Shown: piece by piece, positions 29,371 to 39,545 of the stretch
Layout: every line of letters starts with the position of its first letter
Numbering within the stretch: position 1 is the first letter of the stretch
NCBI GenBank assembly: GCA_024703855.1
Contig: CP087965.1
Location: forward strand, 5,758,001-5,822,000
Reading direction: 5' to 3'
DNA from: Polaromonas sp. P2-4
GTDB taxonomy: Bacteria > Pseudomonadota > Gammaproteobacteria > Burkholderiales > Burkholderiaceae_C
DNA: 64,000 nucleotides
Notes under the pieces: generated by a model
Database searches by the model: none
Told to the model about the DNA's origin: nothing
Seen by the model: only the letters and a program-made list of their open reading frames with translations
Made by a program: the position numbers and the translations under genes

Positions 29371-29778
29371 TGCGTGTCGTCCTGGACACCAATGTCCTGC
29401 TCAGTGCGTTGATCTCGCCCCATGGCCATCCCGACACTATCTACCGGGCTTGGCGAACTGCGCGATTTGAAATCGTGACCTCAGTGACCCAACTCGATGA
29501 GCTGCGCCGGGCCAGTCGTTATGAGAAATTTAAAGCGATTCTCCAACCGCACCGTGTAGGCGCGATGGTGAATAACTTGCAACGCGCGGGTGTTGGAGCA
29601 GTTGCCCACTGACATTGAGGCCGACGATCCTTTTGATGCGTTCCTGTTGGCGATGGCTCTCGTCGGCGAGGCCGACTACCTGGTGACTGGCGATCATCGC
29701 GCAGGGTTGTTACAGCGTGGTCACTTCAGCCATACCCGGATCGTCACCCCGGCCGTGTTTTGCGCTGAAGCACTTTGA
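29370..29778 (+). pseudogene. PIN-domain toxin (COG1569-like), one frameshift
   Basis: Starts MRVVLDTNVLLSALIS with the first catalytic Asp. It continues TSVTQLDELRRASRY, breaks near 29590 (GCGGGTGTTGG), and resumes VLEQLPTDIEADDPFDAFLL and EADYLVTGDHRAGLL, supplying the remaining acidic residues. Restored length is about 136 residues. Predicted RNase toxin of a VapBC-like pair. Confidence 0.75.
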
Positions 29779-29960
29779 GGCCGCAGGCCGCGGCAATCCA
29801 TGGCGGTGGTTCATCCACGATGAATCGCCACGGCCTTTGGCCTCGCGATGACAAAGAGGTAGACTGCCACGGCCTGCGGCCCCGCAGTGACAGTCAAGAG
29901 TCGTCATTGCAGAGCGCAGCGCGGCAATCCATGCCATCCAGTTCCTATCCAACACCAGCC
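29779..29960 (+). repeat. Bipartite repeats at the left edge of the GIY-YIG/VanZ duplication
   Basis: A right-arm-containing element (29785-29853) is followed by the degenerate right arm CTGCCACGGCCTGCGG and a left arm (to 29930). The same order stands before 25183 and 43888. Confidence 0.55.
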
Positions 29961-29968
29961 AATAGCCC

Positions 29969-30202
29969 ACGCAGCCCGCCGTCTATATCCTGGCCAGCCA
30001 ACCGCGTGGCACGCTGTATGTCGGCGTGACGTCCGACCTGATTCAGCGCGTGTGGCAGCACAAGAACAACCTGGCCGAGGGTTTCACCCAGAAGTACGGC
30101 GTTCACACGCTGGTTTATTTTGAATTGCACGCGACCATGCACGACGCCATCAGCCGTGAAAAGCAGCTCAAGGCCGGGTCCCGGGTGAAAAAGTGGTCTT
30201 GA
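29969..30202 (+). pseudogene. GIY-YIG domain protein, copy 2, start codon lost
   Basis: Nearly identical to the ORF at 25183, but the first codon is ACG instead of ATG and the seventh-from-last region reads SRVKKWS. The shortened C terminus is the same as in the other two copies. Without a start codon it is probably not expressed. Confidence 0.65.
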
Positions 30203-30464
30203 TTGAGGCGATGAATGCGAACTGGCACGATTTGTACCCGGGCTTGCTGTAGCCGCACATGGACTACCGCGCCATCCCCGTCATTGCGAACGCAGCGCGG
30301 CAATCCATCGCGCGGGCCCACGAGGTGAACGGTCTGCTTGAGGAGTGGTGTGGGTGCTTGCCCGAATGGCCCAATGTTTGGGGTCAAATGTATCCCCGGC
30401 CCTCGTCAATCGGGCGTGAATAGCTATCAAAATAATAGTGATGAAGGTGTCTCGTTCTGAGCGT

Positions 30465-30560
30465 CCAAACCGTGCTGGGCCTTGCCTGGCGCCACATCAA
30501 AGAAGTCAGGCCGCCGGGTTGGCAGCGGCTTGAGAAATGAATAATTCAGAACTGACTAAA
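30465..30560 (+). repeat. Conserved leader block, copy 2
   Basis: Almost identical to 25670-25770, reading VLGLAWRHIKEVRPPGWQRL before the VanZ-like copy 2. It belongs to the roughly 0.95-kb duplicated block 29860-30820. Confidence 0.5.
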
Positions 30561-30571
30561 CAGGGATATTT

Positions 30572-30945
30572 ATGACACATCGTCTGGTCTGGGACTTGCT
30601 GGCACTGCAGCTGTTGGCCCTGCTGCTGGGCACGCAAATGCCCGGCGCGTGGCTCGGCAGCATCGAGCACAGCCTGCACGCACCGTTTCCCTTTTCGTCG
30701 CTGGCACACTTTGTTGTGTTTGCCGGTGTGGGCGGGGTGTTGGTGGCGCGGCCACTGGCCTGGCCGGTCGGGCGTGTTGTGCTGGGGCCGCGCTAGGGCT
30801 CGCGCTATTGACCGAGGGGCTGCAGTTTTGGGCGGTGGACAGGCACCCGCGCTGGGCGGATGTGGGCGTTGACATGGCCGGTGTCTTGGCTGGTGTGGGC
30901 TTGATCAACATGGTGTCTCTTTGCTTGGCTCGCCGGCAAGGCTGT
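30572..30945 (+). pseudogene. VanZ-like membrane protein, copy 2, one frameshift
   Basis: The most complete of three copies. ATG 30572 gives MTHRLVWDLLALQLLALLLG, and after a one-base break near 30783 it reads ALGLALLTEGLQFWAVDRHP, RWADVGVDMAGVLAGVG and LINMVSLCLARR. The LTEGLQ and D-x3-N/D-x5-G segments are VanZ-family marks. A small inner-membrane protein; role unknown. Confidence 0.6.
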
Positions 30946-31234
30946 CGTCCCCCTTGTTCGTCATGTGGCGATGGCGCTGAATGCGCTCAAGCTCATTGGC
31001 AAGCAACTGGTTTCGTCATGGCAGGCGCGGCGCGGCAATCCATGGACTGCCACGGCCTTCGGCCTCGCAGTGACAGTCAAGAGTCGTCATTGCAGAGCAC
31101 AGCGCGGCAATCCACGGCGTTGGTTCATCCACGATGGATCGCCACGGCCTGCGGCCTCGCGATGACGAAGGTGCCGCGTCATTGCAGGCGCAGCGCGGCA
31201 ATCTATCGCGTGGCAGTGCTGAAGGTGCCACGTT
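30946..31234 (+). repeat. Bipartite repeats
   Basis: Left arm (about 31013-31040), degenerate right arm (CTGCCACGGCCTTCGG), a full element at 31086-31166 and a left arm to about 31204. No gene. Confidence 0.55.
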
Positions 31235-31348
31235 CTGAGCGTACAAATCATGCTGGACGTTGCGCGGCGCTATGTCAAACAAATCAGGCCGCCGGGTTGG
31301 CAGCGGCTTGAGATATGAATTATTCAAAATTGACCAGGTAAGGAACCT
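31235..31348 (+). repeat. Conserved leader block, copy 3
   Basis: Reads VQIMLDVARRYVKQIRPPGW then QRLEI-stop, matching copies 1, 2 and 4 at the protein level with substitutions such as YVKQI for HIKEV. It stands directly upstream of the rmlB 5' fragment. Confidence 0.5.
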
Positions 31349-31612
31349 ATGATTCTCATTACAGGCGGTGCCGGCTTCATCGGCGCCAACTTCGTTCTCG
31401 ACTGGCTGGCTGGATCACAAGAGCCGGTCCTCAACCTCGACAAACTCACCTACGCCGGCAACCTCGAAACCCTGGCCAGCCTGCAGGGCGACGCGCGTCA
31501 CACCTTCGTGCAGGGCGACATAGGCGACGGCGAACTCGTTGCCGGCCTGCTGACTCGGCACCAGCCGCGCGCCATCGTCAACTTTCTGCCGCCATGAGCC
31601 ATGTGGACCGCT
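31349..31612 (+). pseudogene. rmlB: rmlB 5' fragment
   Basis: The first 80 or so residues of dTDP-glucose 4,6-dehydratase (MILITGGAGFIGANFVLDWL, LDKLTYAGNLETLASLQG), over 90% identical in DNA to the intact gene at 32656. It breaks frame at CTTTCTGCCGCCATGAG and loses homology just after the SHVDRS codons at about 31612. The matching orphan 3' end is at 46247. Confidence 0.75.
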
Positions 31613-31713
31613 CCAAAAAGATCAGCCCATTTCCCGTGAGGCCGAGTTCCGAATTTGCTTTCCTGCATCTCGGTGGTTATCATTGATAGATACCAATTTT
31701 CAGGAGAAAAGCC

Positions 31714-31947
31714 ATGGACACTGCACGTCTTTTTCAGTCGGGTCGCAGCCAGGCGGTTCGCTTGCCCAAAGAGTACCGTTTTGAGGGGGTGGAGGTCGCT
31801 GTGCGGCATTTTGGCAACGGCGTGCTGTTGTTGCCGGTGAACGAGCCTTGGGCCATGCTGGACGCGGCACTGGACGCTTTCGAGCCGGGGTTTCAGATCA
31901 GCCGCGAGCAGCCCGCCACGCAGGTGCGCGAGGAGATCGCGTCTTGA
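31714..31947 (+). CDS. vapB: VapB antitoxin (AbrB/SpoVT type)
   Basis: A 77-residue swapped-hairpin AbrB-type protein with the VapB signature LFQSGRSQAVRLPKEYRFEG. AGGAGA lies 7 bp before ATG 31714. The toxin starts at TTG 31944, inside the last codons, so the pair is coupled. It would bind DNA upstream and cap the PIN nuclease. Confidence 0.83.
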   Translation: MDTARLFQSGRSQAVRLPKEYRFEGVEVAVRHFGNGVLLLPVNEPWAMLDAALDAFEPGFQISREQPATQVREEIAS

Positions 31948-32310
31948 TCAGCTACCTGCTCGACACCAACATTTGCATCTATGTGATCAACGCCCGGCCC
32001 CCGCGGTGCTGGCGCGCTTCAGGCAGGAGCGCTTGGGGCATATCGGCGTTTCCAGCGTAACGGCTGCAGAGTTGGCCTTTGGCGTGGCCAAAAGTGGTTC
32101 CGCTTGCGCAACCGCGAGGCGCTGGAGATGTTCCTGTCCCCGCTGGAAGTCCTGCCTTTCGACGCGTCTGCGATCTGGCACTACGCTGAGTTGCGTGCCG
32201 GGCTAGAGCGGCGCGGCCAGCCCATCGGCGCACTTGACACCCTGATCGCCGCCCATGCGCTGGCGTTAAACACCATCCTGGTCACCAACAACACCCGCGA
32301 ATTCGCCTGA
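31944..32310 (+). pseudogene. vapC: VapC PIN-domain toxin, two frameshifts
   Basis: TTG 31944 begins ISYLLDTNICIYVINARP (first catalytic Asp). The frame breaks in a CCCCC run at about 31999, resumes VLARFRQERLGHIGVSSVTA then AELAFGVAKSGS, breaks near 32100, and ends PIGALDTLIAAHALALNTIL with VTNNTREF, giving the D-x-L-I-A-A and TNN marks. About 122 residues when restored; predicted tRNA/RNA endonuclease. Confidence 0.78.
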
Positions 32311-32540
32311 GTGCCAGACTTGCGGCTGCAGAACTGGGCGGGTGAATAGCGATCCTACAGTGACAATTGTGGGTCGGTGCGGCTGCGGGTTCGCTGGCGC
32401 TACTGGCGCCAGCCTGTGCCCCGGCGTTGGCTCGTCTACCATGGATCGCTACAGCCTGCGGCCTCGGGATGACGAAGGTGCCCGTCATTGCAGGCGTAGC
32501 GCGGCAATCCATGGCGTGGCAGTGCTGAAGGGGTCACGCT
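32311..32540 (+). repeat. Bipartite repeats
   Basis: A right arm with a short left context (about 32430-32474) and a left arm at 32483-32512. No gene is supported in the gap before the leader block. Confidence 0.5.
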
Positions 32541-32655
32541 CTGAGCGTCCGAATCATGCTGGGCTTTGCTCGGCGCTACCTCCAAGACATCAGGCCGCCG
32601 GGTTGGCAGCGGCTTGAAACAATGAATTCTTCAAAACTAACCAAGTAAGAAACCT
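32541..32655 (+). repeat. Conserved leader block, copy 4, upstream of intact rmlB
   Basis: Reads VRIMLGFARRYLQDIRPPGW then QRLETMNSSKLTK-stop. It is the only copy followed by an intact rmlB, so this is probably the original location. Confidence 0.5.
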
Positions 32656-33726
32656 ATGATTCTCATTACGGGCGGCGCCGGCTTCATCGGCGCCAACTTC
32701 GTTCTCGACTGGCTGGCTAAATCACAAGAGCCGGTCCTTAACCTCGACAAACTCACCTACGCCGGCAACCTCGAAAGCCTGGCTAGTCTGCAGGGCAACG
32801 CGCGTCACACCTTCGTGCAGGGCGACATAGGCGACGGCGAACTCATCGCCAGCCTGCTGACTCGGCACCAGCCGCGCGCTATCGTTAATTTCGCCGCCGA
32901 AAGCCATGTGGACCGCTCCATCCACGGCCCCGAAGACTTCATCGAGACCAATATCGTGGGTACTTTCCGCCTGCTTGAGGCCGTGCGCACCTACTGGAAT
33001 GGCCTGGAAGGCGAAGCCAAGGCCGCCTTCCGCTTTTTGCATGTATCAACCGATGAGGTGTACGGTTCGCTCGCGCCAACGGATGCCGCTTTTACAGAAA
33101 CGCATCGTTACGAGCCCAACAGCCCGTATTCGGCCAGCAAGGCCGCCAGCGACCACCTGGTGCGCGCCTACCACCACACCTACGGCCTGCCGGTGCTGAC
33201 CACCAACTGCAGCAACAACTACGGTCCCTACCACTTCCCGGAAAAACTCATCCCCCTGATGATCGTCAACGCCCTGGCTGGCAAGCCTCTGCCGGTGTAT
33301 GGCGACGGCATGCAGGTGCGCGACTGGCTCTACGTGAAAGACCATTGCAGCGCGATCCGCCGCGTGCTTGAAGCCGGCCAGCCGGGCGAGGTGTACAACG
33401 TCGGCGGCTGGAATGAAAAGCCCAATATCGAGATCGTGCACACCGTCTGCGCCCTGCTCGACGAACTGCGGCCCAAGAGCGACGGCAGCAGCTACAAGAC
33501 GCAAATCAGCTACGTCAAGGACCGCCTCGGCCACGACCGCCGCTACGCCATTGACGCCAGCAAAATCCAGCGCGAGCTCGGCTGGAAGCCGGCCGAAACC
33601 TTCGAAACGGGCATCCGCAAAACCGTGCAGTGGTACCTGGCCAACCCCGAGTGGGTAGCGCATGTTCAGAGTGGCGCTTACCGTGAATGGGTGCAGACCC
33701 AATATGCAGAGCAGGATGCCGCATGA
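32656..33726 (+). CDS. rmlB: dTDP-glucose 4,6-dehydratase
   Basis: A complete 356-residue SDR enzyme for the second step of dTDP-L-rhamnose synthesis. NAD motif ILITGGAGFIGANFV; active site HVSTDEVYGSL (Thr-Asp-Glu) and the Y-x3-K in YSASKAASDHLV; then NNYGPYHFPEKLIPL. It overlaps rmlD by ATGA. It is the only undamaged one of three rmlB sequences in the window. The operon order is rmlB-rmlD-[vapBC]-rmlA-rmlC, an unusual interruption of the rml set by a toxin-antitoxin pair. Confidence 0.95.
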   Translation: MILITGGAGFIGANFVLDWLAKSQEPVLNLDKLTYAGNLESLASLQGNARHTFVQGDIGDGELIASLLTRHQPRAIVNFAAESHVDRSIHGPEDFIETNIVGTFRLLEAVRTYWNGLEGEAKAAFRFLHVSTDEVYGSLAPTDAAFTETHRYEPNSPYSASKAASDHLVRAYHHTYGLPVLTTNCSNNYGPYHFPEKLIPLMIVNALAGKPLPVYGDGMQVRDWLYVKDHCSAIRRVLEAGQPGEVYNVGGWNEKPNIEIVHTVCALLDELRPKSDGSSYKTQISYVKDRLGHDRRYAIDASKIQRELGWKPAETFETGIRKTVQWYLANPEWVAHVQSGAYREWVQTQYAEQDAA

Positions 33727-34639
33727 ACATCCTTCTTTTAGGCAAGGGCGGTCAGGTCGGTTGGGAGCTGCAACGCAGCCTGGCCCCTTTGGGCCACCTC
33801 ACGGCGCTGGACTTTGACAGCACCTCACACTGAGGCGACTTCACCAACCTGCAGGGCCTGGCCGACACCGTGCGTGCTGTGCGTCCCGACGTGATCATCA
33901 ATGCCGCCGCTCACACCGCCGTGGACAAGGCCGAGAGCGAGCCTGAACTTGTCCGCACGCTCAATGCCCAGGCCCCTGGCGTCCTGGCGCAAGAAGCCCA
34001 CAAGCTCGGCGCCTTGCTGGTGCACTACAGCACCGATTACGTGTTCGATGGCAGCGGCAGTCACCCCTGGACCGAGACCGATACGCCAGCGCCGCTCAGC
34101 GTCTACGGCCAGACCAAGCTCGAAGGCGAGCAAGCGATTCAAGCCGCCTGGACCAAACACCTGATTTTTCGCACCAGCTGGGTCTACGCCGCGCGGCGGC
34201 AACTTCGCTAAGACCATGCTGCGCCTGGCGCAGGAGCGCGAGCGCCTGACCGTGATTGATGACCAGTTTGGCGCGCCCACCGGCGCCGACTTGCTGGCTG
34301 ATGTGACGGCGCACGCCATTCGCCAGGTGCTACAGCGCCCCGCCGACGCGGGCCTGTACCACTTGGTGGCAGGCGGAGAAACCAACTGGCATGGGTATGC
34401 AAAACACGTTATAGCCCAGGCAGAACGGGTTCAGTCAGCTATTAAAATAGTAGCAAAAGAAATCGCCCCGGTTCTTACCAGCGCCTTCCCTACCCCCGCC
34501 AGGCGCCCCCCACAACTCCCGGCTCGACACCTCCAAACTGCAAGCCACCTTCGGCCTGACCCTGCCGCCCTGGCAGCAGGGCGTGGACCGCATGCTGAAT
34601 GAGGTATCGACACCAAATGAGCATCAGTTGATGCGATAA
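33723..34639 (+). pseudogene. rmlD: dTDP-4-dehydrorhamnose reductase, one nonsense codon and two frameshifts
   Basis: Starts MNILLLGKGGQVGWELQRSL. An in-frame TGA at 33831-33833 replaces what is usually Cys in the CGDF segment. It continues VIINAAAHTAVDKAE, HYSTDYVFDGSG and YGQTKLEGEQ (Y-x3-K), breaks near 34195 (GCGGCGGCAAC), and breaks again in a CCCCCC run near 34508 before LDTSKLQATFGLTLPPWQQG. In the correct frame it stops at 34637-34639. A GCTAT-type hairpin (34437-34454) lies inside the coding sequence, in frame. It reduces the 4-keto sugar with NADPH, the last rhamnose step. Confidence 0.85.
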
Positions 34640-34646
34640 TTGATGC
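34621..34646 (+). promoter_or_regulatory. Candidate operator of the RHH-type vapBC
   Basis: Inverted repeat GCATCA-GT-TGATGC (34621-34634) plus a third half-site TGATGC (34641-34646), with a GATAAT (34635-34640) that could serve as -10. It overlaps the last codons of rmlD. Confidence 0.45.
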
Positions 34647-34662
34647 CCAAAAGGGGTTTTTC

Positions 34663-34859
34663 ATGCGTACCACCATCAATCTTGACGACGAACTACTGGC
34701 CCAAGCCCAGCTCATGAGCGGTTTGACCGAGCGTACTCAGTTATTGCGCGAAGCGCTGCTGGCACTGGTGCAGCGCGAGAGCGCTCGCCGCCTCGCCAAG
34801 CTGGGGGTACACAAGCCCAGTTGCAGCCCATCCCTCGCCGGCGGGATGTCTCTGCATGA
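34663..34859 (+). pseudogene. vapB: VapB antitoxin (ribbon-helix-helix type), one frameshift
   Basis: Starts MRTTINLDDELLAQAQLMSG, TQLLREALLALVQRESARRL, the standard RHH VapB. A G run at 34803-34807 shifts the frame; restored, it ends GTQAQLQPIPRRRDVSA at TGA 34857-34859, overlapping the VapC start. About 65 residues. Confidence 0.78.
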
Positions 34860-35226
34860 TGCTGGTCGACACTTCGGTTTGGATTGACCATTTCAGGCAT
34901 GGCGACGCAGCATTGACGACTGCACTCGAAGCAGGACAAGTCGGGATGCATTCATTCGTGTTGGGTGAGCTGGCTTGCGGCAATTTGCGCTCGCGTGTCG
35001 AGGTGCTGAGCCTGCTGCAGGCGCTCCCCCCATGCCGGTGAGTACCGACAAGGAGGTGCTGTTTTTTATTGACCAGCATGAATTGATGGGGCGAGGCATC
35101 GGTTACGTGGACGTTCACCTGCTGGCATCCGCCCGACTGGGAGGCACCCTGCTTTGGACCAGAGACAAGAGACTCCACGCCGTTGCAACTGAACTGGGCT
35201 TGGCGCATGCCGAAACGCAACACTAA
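34856..35226 (+). pseudogene. vapC: VapC PIN-domain toxin, one frameshift
   Basis: MMLVDTSVWIDHFRHGD carries the first catalytic Asp; MHSFVLGELACGNL the conserved Glu. The frame breaks in a CCCCCC run at about 35029 and continues IDQHELMGRGIGYVDVHLLA with TLLWTRDKRL. About 124 residues restored. It sits between rmlD and rmlA, 18 bp before rmlA. Confidence 0.78.
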
Positions 35227-35244
35227 ATCAACAACACAAAAAAT

Positions 35245-36162
<918 letters not shown>

Positions 36163-36166
<4 letters not shown>

Positions 36167-36711
36167 AAGCCACTCAAACGTCTATCCCCGAAGTCTTGAT
36201 CATCGAGCCCAAGGTGTTCGGGGATGCTCGTGGGTTCTTTTTTGAGAGTTTCAACCAAAAAGCCTTTAACGAAGCCACTGGCCTGAACGAAACCTCCTTT
36301 GTGCAAGACAACCACAGCCGCAGCACCAAAGGCGTGCTGCGTGGCCTGCACTACCAAATTCAGCATCCGCAAGGAAAGCTGGTGCGCGTTACGCAAGGCG
36401 AAGTGTTTGACGTGGTGGTCGATCTGCGGCGTAGCTCACCTAGTTTCGGTCAATGGGTGGGCGTGGTGCTGTCTGCCGACAACAAACGCCAACTGTGGGT
36501 TCCACCTGGCTTTGCACATGGCTTTGTGGTCACCAGCGAAGCGGCTGAATTTCTTTACAAGACGACCGATTATTGGTACCCCGAGCATGAGCGCAGTTTG
36601 TTATGGAGCGACCCCGATGTTGACGTGGAATGGCCGATCGAAGGTGAACCACAACTAGCTGCCAAGGATACGGCGGGGAAAAGGCTGCAGCAAGCGGAAG
36701 TGTTTGCCTGA
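36163..36711 (+). CDS. rmlC: dTDP-4-dehydrorhamnose 3,5-epimerase
   Basis: A complete 182-residue cupin-fold epimerase. It has EPKVFGDARGFFFESFNQK, QDNHSRSTKGVLRGLHYQ (catalytic His of the RGLH motif), VVVDLRRSSPSFGQW, VPPGFAHGF and YYKTTDYW-like KTTDYWYPEHERS. It acts after RmlB and before RmlD. Last gene of the rml group; repeats follow. Confidence 0.93.
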
Positions 36712-36893
36712 GACTCTGCGGTGGTTGGCGGTGGCCGTCATTGCGAGCGGCGAGGAGCCCCAATCCCGTCATTGCAAGCGCAGCGCGGCAATCCACGGCG
36801 TTGACTTATCCACGATGGATCGCCACGGCCTGCGGCCTCGCGATGACGAAGGAGTGGACTGCCACGTAGTTGGGTATTAAAAATGGAGCAACC
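36712..36893 (+). repeat. Bipartite repeats before the second AlbA_2 gene
   Basis: Short left-arm piece near 36738, then a full element at about 36767-36847 (left arm GTCATTGCAAGCG, right arm ending CTCGCGATGAC). It mirrors the repeats before copy 1 at 18715. Confidence 0.55.
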
Positions 36894-38271
36894 ATGACGC
36901 CCATCGAACTTCTTGAGCACATCGCCGCTGGCGAATCACAAACGCTGGAATTCAAAGCCTCGTTTGACAAAGCCAGCATTGCATCCCTGGTGGCTTTTGC
37001 CAACACGCAGGGCGGCACCGTGCTGGTTGGGGTGACCGATGCGGCCGTCGTCCAGGGTGTCACGCTGGGCAAGGAAACCCTCAATGAATGGCTGGGCCAA
37101 ATCAAGTCGGCCACCAGTCCGTCGCTTATTCCTGATCTGGCCGCCCACTCGTTGAACGGCAAAACCGTGGTGTCCATCCAGGTGGCCGAGTTTCCGGTCA
37201 AGCCCGTCAGCACCCGGGGCCGCTACTACAAGCGTATTGCCAGCTCCAATCACGCACTGGCCCTGAACGAAATTGCCGACCTGTACCTTCAGTCACTGCA
37301 AATCTCGTGGGACGCACACCCCCGCGCCGCAGGCCAGCCTGGCCGACCTGTCGCCTGCCAAAATCGAGCGCTTCATACAGCGCGTCAACGCCAGCGGGCG
37401 CTTTGCCCTCGAAGCCGGTACGCCACTGGCGGCGCTGGAAAAGCTCAACTACATCGTGAACGGCCGGCCGACTTGGGCCGCCATGCTGCTATTTGCCGCG
37501 CAGCCCCTGCGCCACCACGTCCACATCGGTCGCTTCAAAACGCCGAGCATGATCATTGACGACCGGCAATTCACCGACACACTGTTCGAAGTTGTTGAGC
37601 AGTCAATGACATTCATCGTCTCGCACATCAGCGTCGCCTTTGAATTTGACGGCAGCATCCATCGCAAGGAACGCTTTGCCTACCCCCTGCCCGCGCTACG
37701 TGAAGCGCTGCTCAATGCCGTCGTTCACCGCAGCTACACAGACCCCAGCGACATCCAGATCAAAATCTTTGACGACAAGATCACCATCTTCAGCCCTGGC
37801 ACCTTTTACGGCGGCATCAGTATTGCCGACATCCAGGCTGACAATTACCGCTCCAGCCTGCGCAACAAGCTGGTGGCTGAGGGTTTCTACCTCATCAACG
37901 CAATAGAAAAATATGGCAGTGGCTTCATTCGCATCCGCGAGGCCCTGCAGGATTACCCTGAGATCGATTTCGAGATCAAAGAATTTACCGGTGGTGTGAT
38001 GGTGACCTTTGCGCAACAGCAGCCAGAGTCACAGCCAGAGTCACAGCCAGAGTCACAGCCAGAGTCTGCTTTACCAATGGAAGCCCGGGTGTTACGGCTA
38101 CTTGCCATGGCACCCATGGGCAAACGCGACATTTCTGCCGCGCTTGGGCAAAAAGAGGTATCGGGGCAGTTGAACAAGGTTATCCGCACCCTGTTGGCCA
38201 AAGGCCTGATCGAGCCAACCATCGCCGAGAAACCCAATAGTCGGTTACAGCAATACCGTCTTACTCCTTGA
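36894..38271 (+). pseudogene. Schlafen/AlbA_2-type ATP-binding protein, copy 2 (PESQ linker), one frameshift
   Basis: The first 1.1 kb is nearly identical to copy 1 at 18715: AlbA_2 (ESQTLEFKASFDKASIASL), HATPase_c_4 (ALREALLNAVVHRSY), FDDKITIFSPG. A CCCCC at about 37320 breaks the frame here, where copy 1 is open. The linker is PESQ repeated four times (12-bp units, about 38023-38070), and the C-terminal winged helix (KRDISAALGQKEVSGQLNKV) is unrelated in sequence to that of copy 1. ATG 36894 has GGAG 5 bp upstream. Confidence 0.8.
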
Positions 38272-38280
38272 GAAACCGGC

Positions 38281-38718
38281 GTGACCCCATCCATTCCAGC
38301 CCCCTGCCCCCTGCTGGCCGAAGTGCGCCAGCTAATCGAGGCTGCCCGTCAACGGGTAGCCAGTGCGGTCAATGCCGAATTTACGCAGCTTTACGGGCAC
38401 ATCGGGCGCCGCATTAGCACCGAGCTGCTGCAGGGGCAGAGGGGCGAATACGGCAAGCAAAGGTGGTGGCAGAACTGGCGCGGCAACTGACGGTCGATTT
38501 TGGCAAGGGGTGGAGCGAACGCCAGCTTCCCTATTGCGTGCGCGTTGCAGAGGTTTTCCCCGAGGCCGAGATTCTGCACACACTGTGTTCACAATTGAGC
38601 TGGTCGCACCTGCGACTTGTCATTCAGATCGACGACCCGCTCAAACGCGACTTCTACCTCGAATTCTGCCGTGTCGAGCGCTGGAGCGTTTGCCAGCTGC
38701 AAGAGCGCATCAACTCGC
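38281..38718 (+). pseudogene. DUF1016 (YhcG-like) N-terminal fragment
   Basis: Reads PLLAEVRQLIEAARQRVASA, VNAEFTQLYGHIGRRIST, breaks frame near 38460, then LTVDFGKGWSERQL, LSWSHLRLVIQIDDPLKRDF and RVERWSVCQLQERINSLL. This is the DUF1016 N-terminal domain of YhcG-like nuclease-related proteins; the C-terminal PD-(D/E)xK half is absent. It is cut at 38718 and continues in frame into a galU fragment. Confidence 0.68.
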
Positions 38719-38792
38719 TGCTGTGCGCAGAACACCTGGTGTGCAACGAACCATTTGCCGTGCTACTGGCCGACGACCTGATGGTGGGCGAG
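38719..38792 (+). pseudogene. galU: galU internal fragment fused to the DUF1016 reading
   Basis: Encodes LLCAEHLVCNEPFAVLLADD then LMVGE, matching the intact galU at about 20849-20921 almost base for base. It is joined in frame to the DUF1016 gene and ends in unrelated sequence. It marks where the second copy of the galU region was broken. Confidence 0.75.
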
Positions 38793-38838
38793 TGTTGGGC
38801 AGTCACCTCTGAAATCAGTCTTGATAACAAGTAAAACA

Positions 38839-39145
38839 ATGACCAATCTAATCACGCCCCTGCGTCTTCAAACTGCCCATTCGGGTTCCGTGCTGCTGGG
38901 CTTGCTGTTGTGGCAGGCCGCTGCGGCGCACGCCCAGGGCCTGGGCGTGGCCAGCCTGGGCGCCACCGACGGGCTCACGATTCCCTCGGCCTATGTGCTG
39001 GGATCGGGTGACTTGGCCTTGAGCATGGGCAGCTACCAGGATCCGAAGCTGGGCACGTTCAACCGAAAGCAAAACTATTCGATGGGCATTGGTCTTTTGC
39101 CGCGGGTCGAACTTTTTGGACGATTTGCCGAATATTCAAGCCGGT
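38839..39145 (+). pseudogene. yjbH: yjbH 5' fragment (paralogue)
   Basis: A start, signal peptide (LLLWQAAAAHAQG) and the first 75 mature residues (GLGVASLGATDGLTIPSAYV, YQDPKLGTFNRKQNY) aligning with the gene at 21380, with substitutions such as S/N and M/V. Homology ends at GRFAEY, near 39140. Confidence 0.78.
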
Positions 39146-39181
39146 TTTCCGCATCGCCCGGCGCGGCCAATCTGAATCGCT

Positions 39182-39481
39182 GTCAAGGCGCTGCTGACCG
39201 ATACCGCCGCCCTGACGGCCCGTATCGTTACCGACTTCATTCCGACCTTGAAAACGCTGCTGCCGACCCTGAGCGTGGCCAATGCTGGCTTCCTGTTCAC
39301 GGCGTTCACGGCCAGCCCGACCGGCTCGGCTACTGACGCCGACCTGGAAAAGCTGAAGACGGCGGGTATCGTCACGTCTACCGGCGCGCCTTCAGCGGCC
39401 GCGACGGCTTCGCTGACGACCGCTGCCTCCAACGATACTGCGGTGGTTGCCCCCACCGGCGCCACGGGCGCTGGCAGCTAA
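39182..39481 (+). pseudogene. Lipoprotein 3' fragment (paralogue)
   Basis: Reads VKALLTDTAALTARIVTDFI, LKTLLPTLSVANAGFLFT and ends TGATGAGS-stop, the C-terminal 99 residues of the lipoprotein at 23661. The last third is diverged (STGAPSAAATASLTTAASND). No signal peptide or start codon precedes it; it is joined to the yjbH fragment. Confidence 0.75.
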
Positions 39482-39497
39482 GCCATCGTCTGGTTTC

Positions 39498-39526
39498 GCA
39501 AAAAGCCCGCCTCGTGCGTTTTTTGC
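39498..39526 (+). terminator. Degenerate copy of the terminator
   Basis: GCAAAAAGCCCGC...GTGCGTTTTTTGC occupies the same place after the lipoprotein fragment as the terminator at 24383, but the G+C part of the stem has lost bases, so folding is weaker. Confidence 0.5.
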
Positions 39527-39545
39527 CGCGCTGAAGTCAAGAGTC

